A stretch of 32,525 nucleotides of DNA from CAYSCW01 sp964449165. GTDB taxonomy: Bacteria > Acidobacteriota > Aminicenantia > Aminicenantales > Aminicenantaceae. Made by a program: the position numbers and the translations under genes. Numbering within the stretch: position 1 is the stretch's first letter; each line of letters begins with the position of its first letter. The stretch covers positions 1 to 32,525 of the forward strand of contig CAYVAT010000035.1 of the NCBI GenBank assembly GCA_964449165.1, given 5' to 3'. Under the pieces are notes generated by a model that saw nothing but the letters and a program-made list of their open reading frames with translations, had not been told where the DNA came from and did no database searches. Below are positions 7,394 through 15,484 of this stretch, piece by piece.

Positions 7394-8791
7394 CTACTTA
7401 TTGAACTTTTCGATCAGGACTCCAAGACAAAAGCCCAAGGCACATAAAGCTATTCCATAGGGAACTGATTGCGGCCAAGGTATCCACTGGATAGGCAGGA
7501 GCCTCACCTGGCATAAGAATCCAAAAAGAGCATATCCTCCCCCGAAAAGAAGGCTCAGGAGTCCTGCTGCTGGCAGCTTTTTTCGAAGGAAGATCATTGC
7601 TATACCCGGAATAAAGAGACCTTCTGCCATAATTTCAGAAGCAAGCCCCAGCGCTTTCAGAATACTCTGGAATCGAGTGGCGATAAGAAAAGCCAGAATC
7701 CCTATGACTATTGTAGAAAAGCGGCTGGCCCAGATGTTACTTCTCTGGGAAGAGGCGGGATAGACCTGCTGGTAGACATCTCGAGTCAGGGACAAGGCCC
7801 CGGTGTTGATTGCCGTATCCATGGTCGACATCACAGCCGCCACAACTGCCACAAACAGCAGACAACCCAAGAACATTCCTGCTTTTGAAGAAATAATCTC
7901 TGAAAGGAGTGATCCCTGGAGCCCAGGAGAGAGAAAAAGAGGAAGGGCTAAAATGCCGATAAAAATGACTATCCCGTAAAGGATAAAAAATGTTCCGCAG
8001 GCTGAAAAGAGAGCCATCCCTGCTTCCTTCTCCTTTCTGGCTGCCTGAATTCTCTGCCATACGATCGGAGAGATCGTCCAGGCCAGAGTAAAAGAGAGGA
8101 CGATCAGGATGTTTCTTCTCATATCGAAGAAAAAATCAAAATAATGAGGTCTCCCTGTCTGTGCTGCCAAGCGGGAAATCTCCTTTAGAGAAGATCCCTC
8201 TGAAAGAAAAATGAAGAGCCCCACCATGCCTGCCACAAGCAGGAAGAATTGGATACCATCTGTCAGAGCTACAGAGAAAAAACCGCCGAAGGTAGAATAA
8301 AGAAGAACCACTGCCGTGACGATCAGCAGACTGACGAAGTAGGATGTTCCCAGGAACGTCTTTAAAAAATTCCCCATGGCCACCATCTGCGATGATGCCA
8401 GAAGCACCATGTACCAGATGATCAAGAGCGAGGCCAGATGTCGGACTAAAGGTCCGTAGCGCAATTCCACCAGGTCGGGAAGGCTGACCAGAGGGAGCCT
8501 GCGGATCGGGCGAGCGAGCAATAATGCAAAGATTAAAACGGTGAGAATGGCCGGCACACCCATAACCCAAAAAGCACTTATTCCCTGGTTGTAGGCTTCA
8601 TCGGTGGAAACAAGAACTGAGGTTGCTCCGAACCAAGACGCTACAAGAGAAGAGAAGACCAGAAGGAAAGGAAGATTACGGGAAGCAAGGAAAAAATCCT
8701 CCAGACTCTTCATCTTCCTCGAGAAAAAGAAACTCCCCAGGAGAATAAAGAGGAAGTAGACAAGGAGGGAGAAAAGAAATTCGGGCTTCAT
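7394..8791 (-). CDS. Sodium:solute symporter (SSS family)
   Basis: About 465 residues with some thirteen hydrophobic segments, typical of the SSS/SLC5 fold (PutP, PanF and sugar symporters). Family-like segments include LEDFFLASRNLPFLLVFSSLVASWFGATS near the N-terminus, the following GISAFWVMG, LPDLVELRYGPLVRHLAS, YSTFGGFFSVALTDGIQF, and VVAAVMSTMDTAINTGALSLTRDVY. The last corresponds to the family's 'AA.MST.ds.l...s....D.y' segment near the sodium site. I start at the ATG at 8791 (MKPEFLF), immediately before the first membrane segment. An upstream in-frame start at 8863 would add a 24-residue polar extension and run into the divergent lolA promoter region. Substrate unknown. Confidence 0.88.
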   Translation of the reverse strand: MKPEFLFSLLVYFLFILLGSFFFSRKMKSLEDFFLASRNLPFLLVFSSLVASWFGATSVLVSTDEAYNQGISAFWVMGVPAILTVLIFALLLARPIRRLPLVSLPDLVELRYGPLVRHLASLLIIWYMVLLASSQMVAMGNFLKTFLGTSYFVSLLIVTAVVLLYSTFGGFFSVALTDGIQFFLLVAGMVGLFIFLSEGSSLKEISRLAAQTGRPHYFDFFFDMRRNILIVLSFTLAWTISPIVWQRIQAARKEKEAGMALFSACGTFFILYGIVIFIGILALPLFLSPGLQGSLLSEIISSKAGMFLGCLLFVAVVAAVMSTMDTAINTGALSLTRDVYQQVYPASSQRSNIWASRFSTIVIGILAFLIATRFQSILKALGLASEIMAEGLFIPGIAMIFLRKKLPAAGLLSLLFGGGYALFGFLCQVRLLPIQWIPWPQSVPYGIALCALGFCLGVLIEKFNK

Positions 8792-8896
8792 CCAGCCCTT
8801 TATAGCAAAGGAGAGGAGGACTGGCAACTTGTTTATTTGATCCTGGACATCTCTTCTCTCCAAGAAAAAGAAATCTTTCTCTCATTTCAAATATGC

Positions 8897-8902
8897 TATA
8901 AT
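8897..8902 (+). promoter_or_regulatory. Candidate -10 element for lolA
   Basis: A perfect TATAAT lies at 8897-8902, nine bases before the likely lolA ATG at 8912. No good -35 is evident at the expected distance. If used, the transcript would start at or next to the ATG, as also seen before the gene at 1717. Confidence 0.35.
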
Positions 8903-8911
8903 GCAGGGGAT

Positions 8912-9556
8912 ATGTCGCTTCTGGCTTCTCTTCTTCTGCTGTCTTCGCTTATCACGTCTTACACTGCAGGGGATGTAGCTCTTAAAACCGAAGAAAAAAT
9001 TCGTTCCCTCCGTTCCATACAAGCAAAATTTGAGCAGATTTATTACTCCTCTACCGTCTCAATGCCACTCGAAGAAAAAGGAAATTTCAATTTTCAAAAG
9101 CCTGACTCGATGCGTTGGGAGTATAAGGACCCGGAAGAAAAAACCTACCTCCTTAAAGATGGCGTCTTCTGGGAATACATTCCAGAAGAAAATCAAGCTA
9201 CCAAATACGACTTAGAAAGGGAAGGGTATGAATCGGATATCCTGGCCCTCCTCTCAGGTAAAAAGGGAATTCTGGACAATTATCAAGTGGAGTTCAGCCC
9301 CTTCCCTACGGAAGACAAATCAGCCTATCAACTCAAATTGACGCCGAGAAAAGAAGAGGAGGAGGATTCATTCATCCTGCTCGAGATCAACGAAAAAAAT
9401 TGGCTCATCCAGAAAGCCATCTTTTTTGACTGGGCAGGGAACAAGACCGAGTATATCTTCTCCAGCATAAAAACCAACGTGAAATTCCCCCATGACTTCT
9501 TTGAATTGAGACTGCCCCAGGATGTGGAAATCATCGAACACCGGGATCATGCCTGA
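8912..9556 (+). CDS. lolA: LolA-like outer-membrane lipoprotein carrier protein
   Basis: A 214-residue periplasmic protein of the LolA family, which shuttles lipoproteins from the LolCDE machinery to the outer membrane. The ATG at 8912 gives a clean signal peptide (MSLLASLLLLSSLITSYTAGD). The mature part shows the family pattern: a start with 'KIRSLRSIQAKFEQIYYSST', then GNFNFQKPDSMRWEYKDPEEKTYLLKDG, then YQLKLTPRKEEE, and a C-terminal 'I..IEFFDWAGNKTEYIFS..K.N....F.F..P' region ending LRLPQDVEIIE. An upstream in-frame start at 8837 would prepend 25 residues without signal character. It precedes the sigma/anti-sigma genes on the same strand by about 75 bases and may be in one transcript with them. 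Confidence 0.88.
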   Translation: MSLLASLLLLSSLITSYTAGDVALKTEEKIRSLRSIQAKFEQIYYSSTVSMPLEEKGNFNFQKPDSMRWEYKDPEEKTYLLKDGVFWEYIPEENQATKYDLEREGYESDILALLSGKKGILDNYQVEFSPFPTEDKSAYQLKLTPRKEEEEDSFILLEINEKNWLIQKAIFFDWAGNKTEYIFSSIKTNVKFPHDFFELRLPQDVEIIEHRDHA

Positions 9557-9612
9557 CCTGACCTCAAAAGATCTCAGCAAAACCATTTCCCGTGACTTAC
9601 GTATTAAGATTT

Positions 9613-9629
9613 GAGGACAGGAAGTCCTC
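9613..9629 (+). promoter_or_regulatory. Hairpin carrying the Shine-Dalgarno sequence of the sigma factor gene
   Basis: GAGGAC (9613-9618) and GTCCTC (9624-9629) form a perfect 6-bp stem around the loop AGGAA (9619-9623). The loop AGGA is eight bases before the ATG at 9631 and is the natural ribosome-binding site. The 3' arm plus the next base (CCTCC) also resembles an anti-Shine-Dalgarno sequence. This could modulate translation of the sigma factor, for example with temperature; that role is inference. Confidence 0.45.
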
Positions 9630-9630
9630 C

Positions 9631-10191
9631 ATGGATGAGGATAAGGAATTAGTCGAACGGACGCTCAAAGGTGAAGAAGAGGCCTTTGAAATGATTATCA
9701 AAAAATATCAAACCTCCCTTTTCAACTACATGGGTCGTATGGTGGGAGAAAGAGAACTCGCTCTTGACTTTACTCAGGAGGTCTTCATCAGAACCTATTC
9801 CTCCCTTCATACATTCAAGCCGCAGTACAAATTCCGAACCTGGCTTTTCAGGATCGCCTCTAATTTTGTGATCGATTACTGGCGAAAGAAAAAACTCGAT
9901 ACCTATTCCGTCGACCAGCCTTTTGGTGATGATGAAAAAATCAGATTCCAAATTCCTGATGATGAACCTTCGATTACCAAAAAGTACGAACTCGTTCAGC
10001 TAAAGGAAAGAATCGAACAAACATTGAAAGAGATTCCCCCTATGATGAGAGAGCTTTTTGTTTGGAGGCATATCAATGACTTTAGCTACGACGAGATGGC
10101 AGAAATAAAGGGTCTTCCTGTAGGAACAGTCAAAAACAAGGTATATCAGGCGAAAGAATTGATACGAAGCCTTCTGGAGAAAAAAGCATGA
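9631..10191 (+). CDS. ECF-type RNA polymerase sigma factor (sigma-70 family)
   Basis: A 186-residue RpoE-like sigma factor. Region 2 is clear: EEAFEMIIKKYQTSLFNYMGRMVGERELALDFTQEVFIRTYSSL, then FKPQYKFRTWLFRIASNFVIDYWRKKK, with the 'D.TQEVF' and 'F..WLFRIA.N...D..R' signatures. Region 4 follows a linker: LKEIPPMMRELFVWRHINDFSYDEMAEIKGLPVGTVKNKVYQAKELIRSLL, a helix-turn-helix for -35 binding. I chose the ATG at 9631 because AGGA precedes it; an upstream start at 9592 has no such site. The stop overlaps the next ATG (ATGA), and that gene encodes a zinc-finger anti-sigma, so regulation by its partner is expected. Confidence 0.93.
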   Translation: MDEDKELVERTLKGEEEAFEMIIKKYQTSLFNYMGRMVGERELALDFTQEVFIRTYSSLHTFKPQYKFRTWLFRIASNFVIDYWRKKKLDTYSVDQPFGDDEKIRFQIPDDEPSITKKYELVQLKERIEQTLKEIPPMMRELFVWRHINDFSYDEMAEIKGLPVGTVKNKVYQAKELIRSLLEKKA

Positions 10192-10766
10192 GATGCTTAA
10201 GAGCCGACCAGATTTATCTTTATCTCGAGAAAGAGCTCACTCCTCCAGAGATCCAAAAAATCAAAGAGCACCTCACATCCTGTCCCGCGTGTCAAAAGGC
10301 CGTGGAAGAGAGAAAGATCTTGCTGCAGGCATCGGAAAGTCTTCCTTTGTGGGAGATCCCTCCAGATTTTGCCTGTCAGGTGATGGAACGGATTTCCCCC
10401 AAAAAAGTCCCGCTTCGAAGCTGGCTGGCCGCAGCAGCTGCAGGACTTTTGTCCATTTCTCTTACATTCTTTATCTTCTTTGTGTTGTCGGGTGAGAATT
10501 TCCTGGAGGTGGTATTCGGTCTTGGTCATGGACTCTTGGAGCTTGTCCGAACCGCTTCTGTTCTGCTGATCAAAGTGTTCAAACTGATTTCTCTTCTCAT
10601 CAAGGTCATCAATCAACTCCTGGGATTCCTCTTCGAGGGCTTCATTCGCTTTACTTCAATCTTGAACCCTGAAGTACAGATCATCCTTATCGTCCTCACC
10701 ATCATTCTCTCTTTAACTCTGATCTTTGGGGTGAGGAGAAAATTCATCGGTGGAGAAAAATCATGA
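10188..10766 (+). CDS. Putative membrane anti-sigma factor with zf-HC2 domain
   Basis: A 192-residue protein translationally coupled to the sigma factor by an ATGA overlap. The N-terminus carries a zinc-binding anti-sigma motif of the zf-HC2/ZAS type (residues 4-46): YLEKELTPPEIQKIKEHLTSCPACQKAVEER, with His-x3-Cys-x2-Cys. Such domains bind and hold ECF sigma factors. The C-terminal half has several hydrophobic segments (AAAAGLLSISLTFFIFFVLSG; LLIKVFKLISLLIKVINQLLGFLF; VQIILIVLTIILSLTLIFGV), anchoring it in the inner membrane, with more membrane segments than a typical single-pass anti-sigma. The gene also overlaps the following bactofilin-like gene by ATGA. The signal it senses is unknown. 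Confidence 0.88.
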   Translation: MRCLRADQIYLYLEKELTPPEIQKIKEHLTSCPACQKAVEERKILLQASESLPLWEIPPDFACQVMERISPKKVPLRSWLAAAAAGLLSISLTFFIFFVLSGENFLEVVFGLGHGLLELVRTASVLLIKVFKLISLLIKVINQLLGFLFEGFIRFTSILNPEVQIILIVLTIILSLTLIFGVRRKFIGGEKS

Positions 10767-11668
10767 AAGATAAAACATTCCTTCCCTTCATCCTTCTCTT
10801 CATCTTTCTAGGATGTCTTCCTCTGTACGCTCGGGGCGTTATGATCCAAAAAGATATCTTTGTGGCTGAAGATGAAGTTCAAGATAACGTAGTTGCTTTC
10901 GGGGGAAACATCCTGATCAAAGGAAAAGTCACCGAGAGTGTGGTAGCCTTCGGAGGCACCATCACTGTGGAAGGCGAAGTAGGAGAGCTTGTTTTAGGAT
11001 TCGGCTCGCATATCACTCTGAAGTCGAGCGCCCAGGTCGAAGGAGATGTGGTGGCTTTGGGTGGAACCTTGGACAAAGTGCCGGGAGCAGCGGTCAAAGG
11101 AGACACTGTCTACCTCCCGATGGATAGCTTTAAAGACCTGGGAAAGTTCCTGGGCGGCTTCGGAGTTGCACCTTTTATCCCGCTGATCATCATCATCAAG
11201 CTGATTTCCCTTTTCATATGGCTTATTCTTGCTCTGATAGTTGCTGCTGTCTTTCCCCGTCAACTATCTCTGGCATCTTTTCAAATCCGAAAATCTTTCT
11301 GGCCTGTTTTTGGCATCGGGCTGCTGGCTATCATCATCTTCACCGGACTGCTTATCTTTTCTGTCTTTTTGTCTTTCATCCTGATAGGCATTCCCATCCT
11401 GCTTGCTCTCATATTCATCGCCATAATCATAAAAATATTCGGGCGAGTCACTCTCTTTTATTTCTTCGGCGAAAGCATCTCCAGAGGCTTTGGATCCAAG
11501 AGCCCTTCGCCGCTTCTCTCTGTTATCATAGGCCTTATCCTGGTAGGTATTATCGGTTTTATTCCCATCCTCGGTTCTCTCTTCGCCTTCGTGCTGAGTA
11601 TCCTCGGCTGGGGTGTAACTATCAGGACAAAATTCGGAACAACAGAAAATTGGTTCAGAAGAGGGTAG
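10763..11668 (+). CDS. Membrane protein with bactofilin-like beta-repeat domain
   Basis: A 301-residue protein in three parts. Residues 1-24 are a signal or anchor segment (FLPFILLFIFLGCLPLYARG). Residues 25-120 contain short repeated strands of the polymer-forming/bactofilin (DUF583) type: DNVVAFGGNILIKGKVTESVVAFGGTITVEGEVGELVLGFGSHITL, then VEGDVVALGGTL. Residues 135-290 are strongly hydrophobic with several membrane segments, including a paired 'PILLALIFIAIIIKIFG' region. Its ATGA overlap with the anti-sigma gene argues for a shared envelope-stress role, but function is not established. It faces frr tail to tail across 23 bases. Confidence 0.75.
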   Translation: MKDKTFLPFILLFIFLGCLPLYARGVMIQKDIFVAEDEVQDNVVAFGGNILIKGKVTESVVAFGGTITVEGEVGELVLGFGSHITLKSSAQVEGDVVALGGTLDKVPGAAVKGDTVYLPMDSFKDLGKFLGGFGVAPFIPLIIIIKLISLFIWLILALIVAAVFPRQLSLASFQIRKSFWPVFGIGLLAIIIFTGLLIFSVFLSFILIGIPILLALIFIAIIIKIFGRVTLFYFFGESISRGFGSKSPSPLLSVIIGLILVGIIGFIPILGSLFAFVLSILGWGVTIRTKFGTTENWFRRG

Positions 11669-11673
11669 GGCTT

Positions 11674-11715
11674 AGAATCGAAAAATATCTGTCAAATTTC
11701 GAGGATTTCTTTTTC
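11674..11715. terminator. Possible bidirectional terminator between convergent genes
   Basis: AATCGAAA (from 11675) can pair with TTTCGAGGATT (to about 11706) with a small bulge, and is followed on the + strand by TTCTTTTTCTTT. It lies between the stop of the bactofilin-like gene and inside the very 3' end of frr. The stem is weak and A+T-rich. Confidence 0.3.
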
Positions 11716-12249
11716 TTTAGCTTCGGCCAGCTCGTCTAATTCCTTGGTGTATTCATCGGTCAGCTCTTGAAGCTTATCATAACCCCAGTATTTGTCATCT
11801 TCTGTGATTTCCTTCTTCTCCTCCAGCTCCTCTACTGCTTCCTTACTCTCTCTTCTCATGTTGCGAAGAATCGTTTTCTCTTCTTCCAGCATCTTTCTAA
11901 CATGCCTGGCGATTTCCTTTCTCCTCTCCTCATCCAGAGGGGGAATGGGGATTTTGAGCATCTTCCCGTCGTTGATAGGATTCAGGCCGAGGTCCGCTGC
12001 CCGAATGGCCTTATCGATCGAATCCAACACAGAAGGATCCCAGGGTTGGATGGTAATCAAGGTGGGATCAGGCACACCCAGTGTGGCGACCTGATTCACA
12101 GGAATCACGTTTCCGTAATAGTCTACTTTTATATCCTCTAAAATCTGGATATTCGCCCGCCCTGTTCTTAACTTGCTCAGATCCTTTCGGAAATGCTCTA
12201 TAGAGCCCTTCATATTTTTCTCAAGTTCTCTCAATATGTCCTTAACCAT
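11692..12249 (-). CDS. frr: Ribosome recycling factor
   Basis: A 185-residue RRF, the standard length. Together with EF-G it splits post-termination ribosomes. Recognisable segments are MKGSIEHFRKDLSKLRTGRANIQILEDIKVDYYGN (domain I with the invariant LRTGRA), PLNQV-equivalent PVNQVATLGVPDPTLITIQPWD, and IPPLDEERRKEIARHVRKMLEEEKTILRNMRRE. It is the last gene of the rplM-rpsI-rpsB-tsf-pyrH-frr series and lies 53 bases after pyrH in the direction of transcription. The pyrH-frr order after rpsB-tsf is widely conserved in bacteria. Confidence 0.98.
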   Translation of the reverse strand: MVKDILRELEKNMKGSIEHFRKDLSKLRTGRANIQILEDIKVDYYGNVIPVNQVATLGVPDPTLITIQPWDPSVLDSIDKAIRAADLGLNPINDGKMLKIPIPPLDEERRKEIARHVRKMLEEEKTILRNMRRESKEAVEELEEKKEITEDDKYWGYDKLQELTDEYTKELDELAEAKEKEILEI

Positions 12250-12302
12250 TTTGATCCCTCTTCAAGGATATTTTCAGCCCTTTCAAGGAAAAAAGGCGCC
12301 TC

Positions 12303-13022
12303 TCATCCCACTCGAGTTCCTACTGCCTCGCCCAAAACAGCCCTTTTGATATTCCCTCTCTTCTTAAGCGAGAACACGATGATAGGAAGATTGTTGTCTT
12401 TACATAATGATATAGCTGTGGTGTCCATCACCTTCAGACCTTTCTTTATCACATCCAGATACTTTATGGACTCGAACTTCTTGGCAGTTTTATCCACCAA
12501 TGGATCGGCAGAGTAGACACCATCCACTTTTGTCGCCTTCAATATCACGCTGGCTTTGATCTCCAAAGCTCTTAAGGCTGCTGCCGTGTCCGTGGTGAAG
12601 TAGGGACTGCCAATTCCGGCACTAAAGATGACGATCCTTCCCTTTTCCAGATGCCGGACTACCCTCCTCCGGATAAAAGGCTCAGCCACGGCCTTAATCT
12701 CCACAGCCGATATATGGCGGGTGAAAACGCCCTCTTTCTCCAAGGCATCCTGGAGGGCAATGCCGTTTATCACCGTGGCCAGCAGACCCATGTAGTCGGC
12801 CGAAGCCCGATCCATCCCTGCCGCGGTCCCATGGATCCCACGAAAGATATTTCCGCCGCCGATCATGATGGCAATTTCAACCCCCAAATCGTGGATTTCC
12901 CTTATCTCGGCAGCAATGGATTTTGTCATATCCAGATCGATTCCGTATTTATGCTTTCCGAGAAGAGACTCACCCGAGAGCTTAAGCAATATTCTTTGAT
13001 AGGCAGGTTCAGATTGAGGCAT
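12303..13022 (-). CDS. pyrH: UMP kinase
   Basis: A 239-residue bacterial UMP kinase, which phosphorylates UMP to UDP in pyrimidine nucleotide synthesis in the cytoplasm. It belongs to the amino acid kinase fold, not the eukaryotic type. Clear family motifs are RILLKLSGESLLG (N-terminal phosphate-binding Lys/Gly), IAIMIGGGNIFRG, RASADYMGLLATVINGIALQDALE, VVIFSAG-equivalent IVIFSAGIGSPYFTTDTAAALRALEI, and KATKVDGVYSADPLVDK. The ATG at 13022 is nine bases downstream of the tsf stop. Length and motifs are complete. Confidence 0.98.
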   Translation of the reverse strand: MPQSEPAYQRILLKLSGESLLGKHKYGIDLDMTKSIAAEIREIHDLGVEIAIMIGGGNIFRGIHGTAAGMDRASADYMGLLATVINGIALQDALEKEGVFTRHISAVEIKAVAEPFIRRRVVRHLEKGRIVIFSAGIGSPYFTTDTAAALRALEIKASVILKATKVDGVYSADPLVDKTAKKFESIKYLDVIKKGLKVMDTTAISLCKDNNLPIIVFSLKKRGNIKRAVLGEAVGTRVG

Positions 13023-13031
13023 GACCTAGCT

Positions 13032-13628
13032 CTAAGGCTTGCCCAATTCAAACCGGGCAAACCTTCTTATTATCAAGTTTTCCCCGAATTTGGCAATATG
13101 TGAAGCTAAAAGCTCCTTGATGGAAATTTTATCATCCTTTATGTAGGGTTGATCCAGAAGACAGACTTCCTCGAAAAATTTCCCCAATTTCCCCTGAACG
13201 ATCTTCTCAACGATTTCAGGTGGCTTACCTGAATCCTTGAACTGATCGCGGATGATTTCTTTTTCCTGATCCAGCACTTCTTCTGGAATTTCCTCTGAAG
13301 AAACATACTGGGGATCAGAGGCCGCAATATGCATGGCTATATTCTTGACCAGCTCCCCGAATTCCTTATTGCGGGAGACAAAATCCGATTCGCAATTGAC
13401 CTCAACAAGCACGCCTATCTTGCCGTTGAGATGAATGTAGGACCCTACAATTCCCTCTCCGACTTCCCGAGTCATTTTCTTCTTGGCGCGAGCATATCCT
13501 TTCTTTCTCAGGATGAGGATGGCTTTCTCCACGTCTCCCTCGCTCTCTTCAAGTGCTTTCTTACACTCCATGAATCCAATTCCGGTACGCTGACGGAGTT
13601 TCTTGACCTGATCAGCTGAAATTTCCAT
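13032..13628 (-). CDS. tsf: Elongation factor Ts (short form)
   Basis: A 198-residue EF-Ts, the guanine nucleotide exchange factor for EF-Tu. The N-terminal UBA-like helix region (VKKLRQRTGIGFMECKKALEESEGDVEKAILILRKKG) is intact, including the TG.G..CK.AL signature. The core has VEVNCESDFVSRNKEF. The protein is the short form, with one half of the coiled-coil duplication, as in Thermus and several other phyla; it is not a truncation, since it ends with the conserved VGEN-like segment FGENLIIRRFARFELG. It follows rpsB by 13 bases. Confidence 0.97.
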   Translation of the reverse strand: MEISADQVKKLRQRTGIGFMECKKALEESEGDVEKAILILRKKGYARAKKKMTREVGEGIVGSYIHLNGKIGVLVEVNCESDFVSRNKEFGELVKNIAMHIAASDPQYVSSEEIPEEVLDQEKEIIRDQFKDSGKPPEIVEKIVQGKLGKFFEEVCLLDQPYIKDDKISIKELLASHIAKFGENLIIRRFARFELGKP

Positions 13629-13641
13629 ATCTTCTCCTTCT

Positions 13642-14460
13642 TTAAGCAGATTCTTCAGAATTAGAAGAGCTTGATTTCTCTTCGTTTATTACCGGACTTT
13701 CTTCAGATGACGGAGAGGGCTGTTCCTCGGCCTCTGCCATCTCTTCCTTCTTGGCCTCCTGCAGTTCTTTTTCTATCTTATTCTTTTTGCCCTGGATTAT
13801 GGCTTCTGAGACTTTTGAAGTGAACAATTCGATGGCTCTTACAGCATCATCGTTTCCAGGTATGGGAAAATCGATATCTTCCGGGTCACCATTTGTATCC
13901 ACCACAGCCACGATGGGGATGTTCAGCTTTTGGGCCTCTTTGACTGAGATCTCTTCTTTGATGGAGTCTATGATAAATATAGCTCCTGGGAGTTCGACCA
14001 TATTTTTGATCCCGCCCAAGTTTTTAGAGAGCTTTCTGTAAACCTTGTCAAGTTTAGACTGCTCTTTCTTGGAAAGCAGATCCCAGCGCCCATCCTCCTT
14101 CATCTCTTCCATCTCAATCAGCCTCTCCACTCCCTGTCTTACCACATCGAAATTGGTCAACAGTCCCCCCAGCCATCGCTGGTTGACGTAATTGGATTCG
14201 CATTTCAAGGAATAATCCTTGATGATATCTTGGGCTTGCTTTTTTGTCCCCACCATCAGGATATCTTTTCCATTCTCCACGGTCTTAGATACAAATTGGA
14301 GGGCTTCCTTGAAAATTCTTATCGTTTTCTGCAAATCGATAATGTAGATCCCGTTGCGCTGGCCGAAGATGAAATCTTTCATCTTGGGATTCCAACGTCT
14401 TGTCTGGTGGCCAAAATGCACTCCAGCTTCCAGAAGTTCTTTCATAGTGACATTAACCAA
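13642..14460 (-). CDS. rpsB: 30S ribosomal protein S2
   Basis: A 272-residue S2. The N-terminal signatures MKELLEAGVHFGHQTRRWNPKMKDFIFGQRNGIYIIDLQKT and WLGGLLTNF are conserved, and the middle has PGAIFIIDSIKEEISVKEAQKLNIPIVAVVDTNGDPEDIDFPIPGNDDAVRAI. The C-terminal 40 residues are an acidic, Ser/Glu-rich tail (EQPSPSSEESPVINEEKSSSSNSEESA), common in this protein's variable end. Lies between rpsI and tsf with short gaps. Confidence 0.98.
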   Translation of the reverse strand: MVNVTMKELLEAGVHFGHQTRRWNPKMKDFIFGQRNGIYIIDLQKTIRIFKEALQFVSKTVENGKDILMVGTKKQAQDIIKDYSLKCESNYVNQRWLGGLLTNFDVVRQGVERLIEMEEMKEDGRWDLLSKKEQSKLDKVYRKLSKNLGGIKNMVELPGAIFIIDSIKEEISVKEAQKLNIPIVAVVDTNGDPEDIDFPIPGNDDAVRAIELFTSKVSEAIIQGKKNKIEKELQEAKKEEMAEAEEQPSPSSEESPVINEEKSSSSNSEESA

Positions 14461-14474
14461 CGAATAACCTCCGC

Positions 14475-14879
14475 TTATCTCTTATGGTATTGAGGGGCCT
14501 TCCGAGCACCCAGCAATCCGTATTTTTTTCTTTCTTTAATCCTGGCATCTCTGGTCAGCAGGCCGGCCTGCTTCAGCGTCTGTCTCAATTCTCTGTTGAA
14601 CTCCACAAGCGCTCTGGAAACTCCTAACCGGATGGCTTCGGCCTGGCCGTTTCTTCCCCCACCGACGACCCGGATAAAAATATCAAATTTACTCTCTGTC
14701 TCGGTCAGCAGAAGAGGTTGTTTGATGATATGTTTTTGACTATCCAAGTGAAAATATTCGGAAAAAGGACGCGACTTTTTGTTGACAAAAAGGGAGATAT
14801 CTCCTTTGCCGGGGCGAAGGAACACACGCGCCACCGAAGTTTTTCTTTTCCCTGTTCCGTAATACTGTATTAAACTCAA
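14475..14879 (-). CDS. rpsI: 30S ribosomal protein S9
   Basis: A 134-residue S9. It begins YYGTGKRKTSVARVFLRPGKGDI and ends with the conserved KERKKYGLLGARKAPQYHKR tail, which reaches the P-site tRNA. The middle GGGRNGQAEAIRLGVSRAL is also diagnostic. The rplM-rpsI pair is adjacent in most bacteria, and here the gap is eight bases. Confidence 0.98.
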   Translation of the reverse strand: MSLIQYYGTGKRKTSVARVFLRPGKGDISLFVNKKSRPFSEYFHLDSQKHIIKQPLLLTETESKFDIFIRVVGGGRNGQAEAIRLGVSRALVEFNRELRQTLKQAGLLTRDARIKERKKYGLLGARKAPQYHKR

Positions 14880-14887
14880 CTTCCCTC

Positions 14888-15316
14888 CTAAAACCTGTAT
14901 TCCTGCGGATTTTGAGCTTGATGGGGATGCTCAGTTCCTCGATAGACCTTGAGCTTCTTGTGGATTGAACGACCCAGCCTATTCTTGGGAATCATTCCCC
15001 AAACAGCCTTCTTGATCACTTCTTCTGGCTTTTTTGCCAAAAGCTCTTTAAGAGTCCTCTCCTTTAATCCTCCGGGATATCCGGAATGGGAATAATACTT
15101 CTTCTGCTCCATCTTTTTTCCTGTGACTTTGACCTTTTCAGCATTAATCACCACAACAAAATCTCCGCTGTCCATGAAATCGACATATTTAGGGTTCTTC
15201 TTACCACGCAGAAGAACAGCGATCTCTGTGGCTAGTCGTCCGAGCACTCTTCCCTCGGCATCGATGAGCCACCACTTCTTCTCCAACTCATCTTTTTTAG
15301 GCACGTATGTTTTCAT
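14888..15316 (-). CDS. rplM: 50S ribosomal protein L13
   Basis: A 142-residue L13, standard length. Motifs: WWLIDAEGRVLGRLATEIAVLLRGKKNP, DFVVVINAEKVKVTGKKMEQKKYYSHSGYPGG, and AVWGMIPKNRLGRSIHKKLKVYRGTEHPHQAQNP. It is the first gene of the - strand operon, with a near-consensus promoter about 45 bases upstream of the ATG. The leader is short, so classical leader-type feedback is not obvious. Confidence 0.98.
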   Translation of the reverse strand: MKTYVPKKDELEKKWWLIDAEGRVLGRLATEIAVLLRGKKNPKYVDFMDSGDFVVVINAEKVKVTGKKMEQKKYYSHSGYPGGLKERTLKELLAKKPEEVIKKAVWGMIPKNRLGRSIHKKLKVYRGTEHPHQAQNPQEYRF

Positions 15317-15359
15317 CTCTCAATCTGACCTTATGATTTTTAAGTACCAGCGATGCTCT

Positions 15360-15388
15360 AAAATACTAAATTGTAAGATTATTGTCAA
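15360..15388 (-). promoter_or_regulatory. Promoter of the rplM-frr operon
   Basis: On the - strand, a perfect TTGACA (15388-15383) is followed by 17 bases and TATTTT (15365-15360). It lies immediately upstream of rplM with an expected leader of about 35 bases. Strong sigma-70 type. Confidence 0.7.
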
Positions 15389-15484
15389 CCTCGATCAACA
15401 TTGGTATCAGGCTTCCACAAGCTTCATAATTAACTGTATTCTTTACAATTAATGAACGAAATTTGGAAGCTTCTCAATTGTTAT

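Noticed and set aside
13032..13628. EF-Ts as a truncated gene because it is only 198 residues
   Set aside because: Start and end match the natural short form of EF-Ts found in several phyla.
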